From positions 7,130,001 through 7,194,000 of the forward strand of contig NC_090951.1 of assembly GCF_040807025.1 (NCBI RefSeq): 64,000 nucleotides of DNA, given 5' to 3'. Each line of letters starts with the position of its first letter. Within the stretch, counting starts at the first letter, position 1. Below, piece after piece: positions 13,801 through 22,165 of the stretch. Below the pieces are notes generated by a model. The model made no database searches. It was not told where the DNA came from and saw nothing but the letters and a program-made list of their open reading frames with translations. This DNA is from Struthio camelus (taxonomy: Eukaryota; Chordata; Aves; Struthioniformes; Struthionidae). The translations under genes were made by a program, and so were the position numbers.

Positions 13801-15250
13801 CTGTGGACTTTTCAGATAAATAAGGTGCACGAATTTTTACTAGATTCTCTATTTACCCACTTCAGCTAATTCCAGAGCAAATACTACCTTATATAACTTA
13901 ACATGATCATTCAAGTTATAAATGATAAATTCCACCAGAAAGCTTGATAAAAATCTTTATTGCAATTTTAAGTTTTATTTCTTTCAGATAAATAGATTTT
14001 TGGCATCAAAATGTCTTTACTGATTTTTAAACTGAGGCAAAAGCCATTCATGAAAATTAGTAAACTAGGACATGCATCATAAAACAAGCACAATACAGAC
14101 CTTGTGACACCAACCTTTAGACACCTCTGAAAGAGCTGCATGTAGCTTTTCAGCTGCACGTCTGTGTCGTCCTCCATTCAGACAGAGGAAAATGCTTCTG
14201 GATCATACAAAGTTACTCAGAATACTTCTAATGTTTTGTGAATATTATAAGCAAGCTATGAAAATATTCTGATTGCTAAAGGGCAGCCACTTCATTCTGA
14301 CTCAGGGCACACAGAATAAATTCACGCGCTCAGGTGTAGCCCTGATGCTGGGTCTCCCCATATAGTGGCTGTTAGGCATTTCAAAGGGAATGAAGTCGAA
14401 GCAGCTGTTAATACCTCGCAATTCCTAGAGGAGAAAAGCAAGCCCTCTCGGCTGCTAAGGGGAAAATGGAGTAATACTGCACAGAAACAATTAAGATATG
14501 TGTTTAAGTGTGCCTTTTCAAACCTTTTTTTTTTCTAATTTAGCAATGGAAACTTTAAATAAAAATGAATAGAGGTGGTGTATTTAGGGTCTGCGCAGAC
14601 TGGCCAAAGTGGACGCTGTATTGGAAAAGAAAACAATTTTTTCCCCCCTTTTGCCCAGTTTTAAGAGATCTTCAAAGGTGGCAAGCCTGGTGGATTCAGT
14701 AACATTAATGTAAAACTGAAAAGAGAAGAAAGAGGAGAAGCAGGTTTCATTAACAGAGAATTCAACATAAAATATACTGGAGCTGATGGAGGAAAGGGAA
14801 AGACAGCCAAGATGTTCAGCTGCAAGTGGAGTCCAATTTGATGCTCAGCATGAGTTTAAAAGGAAGATTTTTCTCAGCCTTGAAATAAAAGAGCAGTATT
14901 AGATGTGTATGGGGCAGAAAACTATAGCCACAAAAATGGATTGTACCAGGCTCAGGAAAAACCCAGAGTGACAAAAGTAGCTCATTTTGCTGTGCTACAT
15001 TTATAGATATGCTCATCTGAATGCTCCCAGGCACTTGCTTTACGCATCCAGACAAAATATCCATGCAAGTTAGCACACAGTATGTATCACGCTGATAAAT
15101 CCCGAGTGTAAAGGAGATCCATCATCAGTTAACGGGGAATTTTGCCTTTGACTTTGGGGGAGCAGACCTTATTTCCTGCCGGCAGATCTGCTGATGTCTT
15201 CCATTTTTTGCAGTGCCAACCTTTTGACATAAACAAATTGCTAACATCAA
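4900..15250. other. Upstream intergenic DNA, no gene seen
   Basis: AT-rich non-coding DNA with short chance open frames only. It contains one old palindromic interspersed repeat at 4991 and scattered purine tracts, for example an A/AAG tract at about 7063-7095. No RNA gene or promoter-like element could be supported. Parts may be conserved enhancers, but that needs cross-species alignment. Confidence 0.5.
4991..5056. repeat. Degenerate foldback interspersed repeat copy
   Basis: Contains GGAGTAAGTAACAAAGCTCC followed by CATTGACTTCAGTTGGA. This matches a theme seen in several places in the window: a polar arm CCTGCTCCCATTGAAGTCAA facing its approximate inverse. It is an old, decayed copy. The family name is not certain. 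Confidence 0.45.
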
Positions 15251-15326
15251 GGACCCAATCCTGCTTCCACTGAAATCGATAGGAGTTTTGTCATTGGTTT
15301 CAATGGGATCGAGGATTCAATCCTGC
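15251..15326. repeat. Foldback interspersed repeat copy, both arms present
   Basis: The left arm CCAATCCTGCTTCCACTGAA faces a right arm whose reverse complement begins TGAATCCTCGATCCCATTGA. The arms form an imperfect hairpin around GGAGTTTTGTCA. This is the clearest copy of a family that recurs at 4991, 25888, 29119, 34254, 37684 and 51440. It resembles an old short non-autonomous element of sauropsid genomes. Confidence 0.6.
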
Positions 15327-15349
15327 AGTTCTTGAAGTCAATAGCTGCC

Positions 15350-18300
15350 TTTTTTTTTTTTTTGCATAAGTAGGGTTGAATTAGTGCTGCAGGATGGGCC
15401 TAAATTATATTGATTATCTGGATTTAAAGCCTAGCATAAAAATAGGATTAAGAGAAAGACAGAATTGTTTTTAAAAGTGAGTTTAGAGCAACACGCGTTT
15501 CCCTGGGTGGAAGGGATCAGCAGGAACTCAGTCATCGTAAAGACTGCAGTACCAAAGCCTCAGTTATCCCAGTCCATCGGAAAAGTATTGGGGCAGCGCA
15601 GAGAGAAGAACTCACTCCAGAGATCCTTTTTCATCTGCTGCTTCTAAAGTAAACCTTTTACTCACTAATTCTTTGTTAAAAATAAACAAACTGTTGACAG
15701 AAGAAATCATTGTCATATATCTATTAATTGATTCTACTTTGCTTCTCCCTCTTCTCCGATACAAGGGTTGCTACATGTTTCTCTAACACTACTGGCAAAT
15801 CAGAATTTATTGTACATATGTTTGTATTCCACTTAATAAAAAATATACCTATATTTTCCGATGAACTTTGTTAGTAATTCATGAGGTAAGTGACTATTTA
15901 TGCTAATAAGGGAGAGATTTATTCTCAAGCATAATGTATTACATAAATTTGAATGCAAAATGTTCAATTATGAAGTAAATACAGGTAATGCAAATAGTAA
16001 ATTACATCCAATAAAAATATATAAAGAATGTGTCTTCAAAGAGAGAGAGGCTTTTATTTGCGTCTGTGAGTTGTTTAAAGAGAAAAGAATTAATAAATAC
16101 TGAATTACTGTTATGAAGATTTAGCTCATAATTCACCAATCCATAATGACTCCTAGTAATCAGACTGTTGTTTCATATCCTCAAATATAAGGCAGGACTG
16201 TTTCCTCAGCAATTTTATCCCTACCAGATTATCTCGTCTGATTCTATTAATTCTCTCCCATAAATCTGCTAACAGTGATACGTGATTTACTTACCCTGTT
16301 AACTGATCTGAAGACTGTTAAAAGGATTTATCTAGCCCTGCACCTAGGAGCAGTTTGTGCCTTATCGTTCTGTTACTCTGAAGACGTCTTCCTGAAATCA
16401 ATTTAGTGGGTTGCATAGTAAAATTCAGTGGACACTGTTTAGTTCTGCACCATAAAATAAGACACTAGATAAACAAAAGGAGCAGTAACTGTACTTAACG
16501 TGTTGTTCCTGATATGTGCTTAGGTTATAATGAATTACACTTTGAGTCCATCTAACGCTAACCTGCATGTCACCTTCTTCTAAACCTTTCGCCTTAGACA
16601 GACGCAGGCACACGCGCGCTACGGGCGTTCCTGCAGACACTGCTGCGCGCTCGAGCCGCGCGCGTTTGGATGTTTCACACCCCCCTGCACGGCTTGTCAG
16701 AAAACTCTCTTGCAATAAATATACGCTAGTTTGCGAGCTCGTGAACCAGGTCAGGCGCAAGCGGCGAGCAGGGCTCCGCGTTATGCTGAGAGCCGAGATG
16801 CTCGCAGACAAGACGCCGCGAGAGGCTGTGAAAGGGACGCCGTAGTTCCCGCTCTGCCGGGATTAGGGCAGGATTGTAGCAAACCGCGCGAGGGAAAGGG
16901 AGCAGTCTGGGGGAATTGGCCTGCGATAATTGTGGAAAAACTGAAGACTGAATAGCTCTAATTGAAATGAAAGTGTGTGATTGTTGTGAAAGAAACACTG
17001 TTAATAGAGGACTGTAAATGTTTAGACACCCATTGTGAATACCCAGATAATAAAGAAAAATACTACTAAAATGAGAATTGTATAGTGTAGGGAGGAGAAT
17101 GTTGCTTCTGAAGGTTATCCAAAAATTGCTAATAATCTTTTTTTCTCTGGTTTGCTGAACACCAGAGACATTTTGGTGTGGCAGTTCTGTGTAATAATCA
17201 CCCAAAAACAATATTGTACAACTAATAATTTTGCTTGCTGTTCTGGTAGGTCAGAGCTCCAATTTAATTTGCAGCACTTGCTTACATTGGTATCAATTAA
17301 GAGCCAGTACCCATTAGCTCACACAATCTCATACTCTTTGTCTATAGTTCAGAGTTTACTCAGTGAATTTACTAGTTTGCAAATGTAGCACTTTGAACGC
17401 TCATGTCCAAACAAACTAGTTTATGGGGCTGAAGACACATTTCCAGAGACATCTATCAAATGGGCAAGTGAAATACTACAACTGTACATTCTGGAAAGCA
17501 ATACCCTTTTCATTTAAAAATATTAGCAGACATCGTATGTCTCACGTAGGTGAGAATGTTAAGTGATATACAGTACCACATTCATCTTGCTCAAGAAAAA
17601 AAACAAATACCGGGAATTGGACTGTCCTTTGGGGATTTATGCTGTGAGCCTGTAAGTTTTGTTGATTCCAGCCCTGGGAAGAAATGGGGAAGCAAGCCTG
17701 AGTGGCTGAGTTGCATTAAGTTTGTCGGGAACCACAGTCTGTAAGATAAACCTAGCAGATGTGCAGGGCTCTGTGTGCATGTGTGTGTGTGTGCCTTTGG
17801 GGACTGTGCAGTAATTTTTTCAGTGATGTTGGTGGCATTTTTAGCTTTACAGAATTGTGTCTGTGGTCCCTTCTAGATGTAGTTATCTTCCCTAACTTTG
17901 CAGTATGCCCTACCTTTTTCAGCTGTCAGGAACAGTACATGCCGTATGACTTGCAGATGTTAGTGCTGGCACTCGTACTGATAATGGCATAGTCAGAAGA
18001 TGTTATCCATTTGCAAATCCACTAGCCAAGTGCTATTTCCTAAGCAGAGATTCTTTGGCTATTGCAAATGATGATTTTCACAGTCGGTGAAAAATTACCC
18101 AGAGACTTGCCTGCACCTACGAAGTAATACCCTGCGTGCAGTTATAAATAGCAAACTCCAAGGAGGAAGGGACCGGGCAAGGGGAGCAGGGAGGATTTGA
18201 AGTACAATGTTCAAGACGCTGGTTTAATATATGACCAAGTGTCAGAAGTCAGGTTTCTGAGAATTACTTTTCAGATAAACAACTTTATAGCCCTGCACTT

Positions 18301-18370
18301 AATCTTACTTACGAGAGACATCTCATTTATCACGGAATTACAAGTAACTTTAATTCTATCGATATTCTCA
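15350..18370. other. MAF distal upstream region
   Basis: AT-rich non-coding DNA with a small CpG-rich patch around 16590-16900. A TATAAATA string lies at 18143-18150. The stretch 18200-18370 is AT-rich and abuts the CpG island; it has the look of a conserved element, but that is untested. No coding exon recognised. Confidence 0.45.
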
Positions 18371-18455
18371 TAAAGCCCGGTCGGGAAAATCGAGCCCGGC
18401 AGCTTCGGAGACCGGGTGTTTCCCCAAGCCGCGGCGGGGTCGGGGGGCTGCACCC

Positions 18456-18575
18456 GGGCCGGGCCGGGCCGGGCCGGGCCGTCGGGGCGGCGGCGCAGAG
18501 GCAGAAGCAGAGGCGCCCCGCGCCGCCGCCCCGACGGCTCGGCCCGGCCCGGCTCGGCCCGGCTCGGCCCGGCTG
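18456..18575. repeat. GGGCC and GGCTCGGCCC tandem repeats
   Basis: Five GGGCC units occupy 18456-18480. Near 18538-18573 there is a set of alternating GGCTCGGCCC units. These low-complexity GC repeats could form G-quadruplex or hairpin structures and are likely to vary in length. Confidence 0.8.
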
Positions 18576-18798
18576 CCGCTCCGGCAGACCGGACGGGGAC
18601 CGCCTCGCAACTGACCTTTCGACGAGAGATGGCGCTGTCGAGGTTTAAACCGAGCCGCTCCGCCGCCGCTTGGCACGCCAGCTCCAGCTCGCCGTCGGCG
18701 TCCACGGCCACCCCCCCCCCGCCGCCCCGGCCCGTCCCCTCCCTCCCCCCCCCCACCCCGCCAGCGGAGGGGGGCTGGAGGAAGGGGGTGGGGGAAGG

Positions 18799-18842
18799 TT
18801 AAAGTAAATACAATTAGTTCTAAATGTATTAAATTAATTAGT
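18799..18842. promoter_or_regulatory. AT-rich stripe inside the CpG island
   Basis: About 44 bases that are mostly A/T, with TTAAAGTAAATAC, ACAATTAG and AAATTAATTAGT, interrupt otherwise extreme GC. TAATTAG-type motifs are homeodomain core sites. The contrast suggests selective retention of a binding cluster, but this is inference. Confidence 0.35.
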
Positions 18843-19375
18843 CCGGGCCAGCAAGGCCAAGCGCGGCGGGGCAGGGTGCCGGGCGGAGGGCGCGGGAGCC
18901 GCGCGGCCGGCTCCGGGCTGCTGTGCGGCTCGGAGGGGACAAGGGGACAGCGATGCCCCGGCCCCCGGCCGCGGGGACTGCAGCGAGCTGAAGCGGCCGC
19001 GGCGGGGGAGCGCGGCGCGGTGAGTTACGGAGCTCCGACAAAGGCAGCCGTGGGGGCAGGGCAGGAAGGGCCGGGCCGGTGGCAGGTATCGGTGCCTGGC
19101 ACGGCTTTAACCCTTGGCTGCGAGCGGCGCCGGGATGCCGGGGCCCGCGGCGGGACCGCGACGGGCTGCCCCCGGGCTCTGCCCCCCCGGCCCCCCCGAC
19201 GGGCGGGACCCCACCGCCCGACCCCCGGCTCTGCCGCCCGGGCGGCGAAGCGAAGTTTCCCCGCGCTCGGCCGCAGCCCCCAGCCCGTCCCCGCCGTCGG
19301 GCTGCGCCGCCTGCCCGGGCAGCTCCCGAGGGCAGCGGCCGCGGACCCGGCCCGGCCTGGGGCTTGCCGCAAGCT

Positions 19376-19440
19376 CGCAGCGCAGCGCAGCGCAGCGCAG
19401 CGCAGCGCAGCGCAGCGCAGCGCAGCGCAGCGCAGCGCAG
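19376..19440 (+). repeat. (CGCAG)13 minisatellite/microsatellite
   Basis: Thirteen perfect CGCAG units, with further partial units near 19467-19483. It lies about 240 bp upstream of the CCAAT/TATA promoter, so length changes could alter promoter spacing or methylation. Confidence 0.95.
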
Positions 19441-19519
19441 GACTCGGCTCGCGGAGCTGTCGGCGCGCAGAGCGCAGCGCAGCGCCCCCGCGGCGCGGCG
19501 CGGGCAGGCAGGAGTTAAA

Positions 19520-19710
19520 GGCTCTCCCCAGCTGACAGTCAGCTGATCGGCCCTGATTGACAGCCCCGAAAAGTTTCCTTGTTTCTATACTATTATGCTA
19601 ATGAGGGCTGGGAGCGGGGCAGCCCATTGGTCCGCGCGCGGAGTCAATTTCCCATTGAAAGCTGACGTCAGGACTGCTATAAAACTCTGCAATGCTTTTA
19701 AACTCTCCTG
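19520..19710 (+). promoter_or_regulatory. MAF: MAF core and proximal promoter
   Basis: A TATA box, TATAAAA, lies at 19678-19684 and predicts a start near 19705-19712. Upstream are GCTGACGTCAG at 19661-19671 (a full CRE that matches 12 of 14 positions of the CRE-type MARE), an inverted CCAAT box (ATTGG, 19626-19630), an octamer-like ATGCTAAT (19593-19600), TGATTGACAG (19554-19563, the PBX/MEIS composite consensus), and the palindrome AGCTGACAGTCAGCT (19530-19544), made of two MARE half-sites. Large Maf proteins bind MAREs, and c-Maf autoregulation has been reported, so a feedback loop is plausible. Occupancy is not shown by sequence. Confidence 0.85.
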
Positions 19711-19714
19711 CTGG

Positions 19715-19942
19715 ATGAAACCTTTAAAATATTTTTCATCTTCTCGCTGTAGCTTTGGGGTTGAGGTTTTTTTTCCTCTCTCTCTTTTTTATTATTATTA
19801 TTTTGGTTGCGATATTGACTTTGATTTTTTTTTTTTGTCTTCGGTCTCTTTTCCCTCCTCCTTTTTTTTCCCCGATGAACCTCTCTTCTCGATTTGCACT
19901 TTGCATGAAAAAGACCAGAGGAAAGACACCATGAAGTGTTAA
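19715..19942 (+). promoter_or_regulatory. Upstream ORF 1 (75 codons)
   Basis: ATG at 19715, stop at 19940-19942. The product would be rich in Phe, Ser and Tyr and matches nothing known to me. It starts only a few bases after the predicted cap site, so it may often be skipped or lie outside the transcript. If translated, its role would be to reduce MAF initiation rather than to make a protein. Confidence 0.35.
19875..19934 (+). promoter_or_regulatory. Upstream ORF 2 (19 codons)
   Basis: ATG at 19875 with an internal in-frame ATG at 19905; it ends at TGA 19932-19934. The stop overlaps the ATG at 19931 in another frame as ATGA, an arrangement compatible with re-initiation. Confidence 0.4.
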
Positions 19943-20084
19943 AATAACAAAACAAAAGCAAAAAAATTTTTTTTTACTTGCAACAACAACAGCTAACAGT
20001 ACCAGCTGCAGTTTGCAAGCTGCAAAAGAGAGAGAGAGACGAGCGAGAGAGAGAGAGAAGGGAGGAAAAAAAAAAACACCCTTC

Positions 20085-20120
20085 ATGCAAAAGGCGAATA
20101 GAAAGAGCCACTCGCTCTGA
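20085..20120 (+). promoter_or_regulatory. Upstream ORF 3 (11 codons)
   Basis: ATG at 20085, stop TGA at 20118-20120. The stop shares its final A with the ATG of the next upstream ORF (TGATG), a stop-start overlap. Confidence 0.45.
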
Positions 20121-20155
20121 TGCATCATCAGCACCGTAGACTCTGCAAAGGATAA
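20120..20155 (+). promoter_or_regulatory. Upstream ORF 4 (11 codons)
   Basis: ATG at 20120, stop TAA at 20153-20155, about 196 bases before the MAF ATG. That spacing would allow ribosomes to re-initiate at the main start. It overlaps upstream ORF 3 by one base. Confidence 0.45.
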
Positions 20156-20351
20156 TAAGGAGCGAGAGAAAAAGCCGCCGGTGCAAATCGGAGCGGAGGT
20201 TGCGAGGGGCTGGCGGAGCGAGGGAGAGGCAGGACACAGAGCAGGAGACCAGATACCGCAAAAAATCAAGCTGGCTCACCCGGTGGCAACTCAGAGCAGT
20301 CCCCTCGCTGCCGGAGTGCACCCTTTCTGGAGGACTGTCAGCAGCAAAAGG

Positions 20352-20917
20352 ATGGCATCAGAACTGGCAATGAGCAACTCCGACCTGCCCACCAGTCCCC
20401 TGGCCATGGAATATGTTAATGACTTCGATCTGATGAAGTTTGAAGTGAAAAAGGAGCCGGTGGAGACCGATCGCATTATCAGCCAGTGCGGCCGCTTGAT
20501 CGCCGGGGGCTCGCTCTCCTCCACGCCGATGAGCACGCCCTGCAGCTCGGTGCCCCCGTCCCCCAGCTTCTCGGCGCCCAGCCCCGGCTCCGGCACCGAC
20601 CAGAAGACCCACCTGGAAGACTACTACTGGATGACGGGCTACCCGCAGCAGCTCAACCCCGAGGCGCTGGGCTTCAGCCCCGAGGACGCGGTGGAGGCGC
20701 TCATCAACAGCAGCCACCACCCGCTGCCCGGCGCCTTCGATGGCTATGCTAGAGGGCAGCAGCTGGCCGCCGCCGCCGGCGCCGGCGGCTCGGTGCCCGG
20801 CGAGGAGATGGGCTCGGCCGCCGCCGTGGTGTCGGCGGTGATCGCCGCGGCGGCGGCGCAGGGCGGCGCGGGGCCCCACTACCACCACCACCACCACCAC
20901 CACCCGCACCACGGCCC

Positions 20918-20948
<31 letters not shown>

Positions 20949-21494
20949 GGGCACCCGCACGCCGCGGCGCCGGGCAGCGCGCCGCCCTCCTCCGCCTCCT
21001 CGGCCGCCGGCTCGGGCGGCGGCGGCGGCGGCGGCGGCGGCGGAGGAGGAGGAGGCGGCGGCGGCGGCGGCGGCGGCGCCGGGGGGCTGCACCACCCGCA
21101 CCACGGCCCGGGCGGCGGCGGCGGCGCCGGGGGGCTCCACTTCGACGACCGCTTCTCGGACGAGCAGCTGGTGACCATGTCGGTGCGGGAGCTGAACCGG
21201 CAGCTGCGGGGCGTCAGCAAGGAGGAGGTGATCCGCCTCAAGCAGAAGAGGAGGACCCTCAAAAACAGGGGCTATGCCCAGTCCTGCCGCTTCAAGAGGG
21301 TCCAGCAGCGGCACGTCCTCGAGTCGGAGAAGAACCAGCTGCTGCAGCAAGTGGAGCACCTAAAGCAGGAGATCTCCAGGCTGGTCCGGGAGAGGGACGC
21401 CTACAAGGAAAAGTACGAGAAGCTGGTCAGCAATGGCTTCAGAGAAAACGGATCCAGCAGCGACAACCCTTCCTCTCCAGAGTTTTTCATGTGA
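20352..21494 (+). CDS. MAF: Transcription factor MAF (c-Maf), short C-terminal form
   Basis: A 380-residue large-Maf bZIP transcription factor. It acts in the nucleus, binding MARE sites as a homodimer or with other bZIP proteins; the family is known from lens, T-cell, macrophage and chondrocyte differentiation. The start is the first in-frame ATG after a stop at 20118, with A at -3 and G at +4. Residues 1-120 are the acidic Ser/Thr/Pro-rich activation region. They include the SUMO consensus VKKE (Lys33) and a Ser/Thr ladder at 54, 58, 62, 66 and 70 with the four-residue spacing of GSK3 targets. Low-complexity tracts follow: His7 at 178-184, Gly9 at 190-198 and Gly21 at 222-242. The extended homology region spans about 265-291, the basic region holds [12 protein letters not shown] at 305-316, and the zipper heptads are L323, L330, L337, L344, Y351 and L358. 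The frame ends in EFFM at a splice donor. The coding exon is uninterrupted. Confidence 0.99.
20919..21077 (+). repeat. MAF: GGC-rich trinucleotide tracts encoding poly-Gly
   Basis: (GGC)9 encodes Gly190-198, and a second tract at 21015-21077 encodes Gly222-242 with a GGA interruption in the middle. The His7 tract just upstream is built of CAC codons. Such tracts vary in length between species and are prone to assembly error, so the exact protein length should be treated as approximate. Confidence 0.9.
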
Positions 21495-22165
21495 GTGCCC
21501 ACAGCCTTGCCACCTTAACTAAAAGTTCTCCGTGTGAGTTGTTGTTGGGGGCTTTGCTAGAGCGACAACCAAGCTTGCCACCTTGTATTACTTTTTTTTA
21601 AAAAAAAAAAACTCAAAACAATTTTAAAACAAAGTTGTTTTTTGGGTTTGTGTGTTTTTTTTTTTAAGGTGGGCTGGCTCCTTGTTGGCCAACCTCAAGT
21701 TCTACATGAGTTTCTTTTCTGTTTATTATTATTATTTTTTTTATTATTTTTGTGGGGGCTTGCTTTTTTTTTTAAATTTAAAAGATCCAACTCGCCACCA
21801 ACTCAGTTCTTCATATGAAGCTTGCTCTTCTTTGAAACCTGCCATCCACATTATATATATATATATTTTTAAGTTCATGAGTTTTTTTTTCTTTTGAGCT
21901 TGCTGTGTGCAAAAAAGTCAGATTTTTTTTTTTGCCATCCTGAGTTCTTCATATGAGATTTGAGCTTTGCAAAAAGAAAAAGAAATAAAAAAACAAAAAA
22001 AAACAAAACAAAAACAAAAAATACAAAAACAATGTGAAATTTTTAGACTCCAGCTTGCTGAGTTCCATCAGTTTTTAGCGTTGTTGTGCAAACCTAGAGA
22101 TATACCTAGATCAACCTGCCAAAATCAAGCCTGCATCAACCTTCGGTGTGTTCATGTGAGTTTTG
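21480..22165 (+). repeat. MAF: Degenerate reiterated motif array in MAF 3' end
   Basis: Variants of AGTTCTTCATRTGAG occur at 21480, 21524, 21698, 21804, 21871, 21941, 22051 and 22147. They alternate with GCTTGCCACC-like motifs at 21506, 21573, 21759/21791, 21821/21838 and 21898/21933. The first copy is the end of the coding sequence with its splice donor. Spacing is irregular because of T- and A-run insertions. This looks like an old local duplication series. Confidence 0.6.
21491..21496 (+). promoter_or_regulatory. MAF: 5' splice site overlapping the last codon and stop of MAF
   Basis: The sequence reads TTTTTCAT then GTGAGT. Unspliced, ATG TGA gives a terminal Met and stop. Spliced at the GT, the exon ends in AT, so the next codon is completed by exon 2 and the protein continues. 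A longer MAF form with a different C-terminus made by such splicing is known in mammals. The second exon was not identified in this window by eye. Confidence 0.75.

Larger units (their letters stand above)
18370..19570. other. MAF: CpG island upstream of MAF
   Basis: Very dense in CpG and GC, with C-runs at about 18710-18770. Long open frames on both strands here are artefacts of few A/T-containing stop codons. The island is broken by a short AT-rich stripe at 18799-18842. It directly precedes the promoter and, with the GC-rich coding exon, marks the start of the gene. Confidence 0.9.
19708..20351 (+). other. MAF: MAF 5' untranslated leader
   Basis: Predicted leader from the TATA-directed start to the ATG. 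It begins T-rich, then becomes A-rich, with an AG/GA tract at about 20028-20060. It contains upstream ATGs at 19715, 19875, 19905, 19931, 20085 and 20120, all closed before the main ATG. The MAF frame is open upstream to an in-frame TGA at 20118-20120 but contains no earlier ATG. The exact 5' end is inferred from TATA spacing only. Confidence 0.7.

Noticed and set aside
18143-18150. TATAAATA as a second MAF promoter
   Set aside because: No initiator, CCAAT or CpG context lies immediately around it, and a much better TATA promoter is present at 19678.
18876-19546. Open frames of 115-219 codons on both strands in the upstream island
   Set aside because: Extreme GC leaves few stop codons. Frames overlap on several registers and run through the CGCAG repeat, so they are compositional.
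20181-20351. N-terminal extension of MAF starting at 20181
   Set aside because: The codon there is GTG, there is no ATG between the in-frame stop at 20118 and the start at 20352, and the known large-Maf N-terminus begins exactly at 20352 in a strong context.
20358-21359. A 333-codon open frame on the minus strand opposite MAF
   Set aside because: It is the antisense shadow of the GC-rich MAF exon. Its translation is low-complexity Ala/Val/Gly/Arg and mirrors the repeat tracts.
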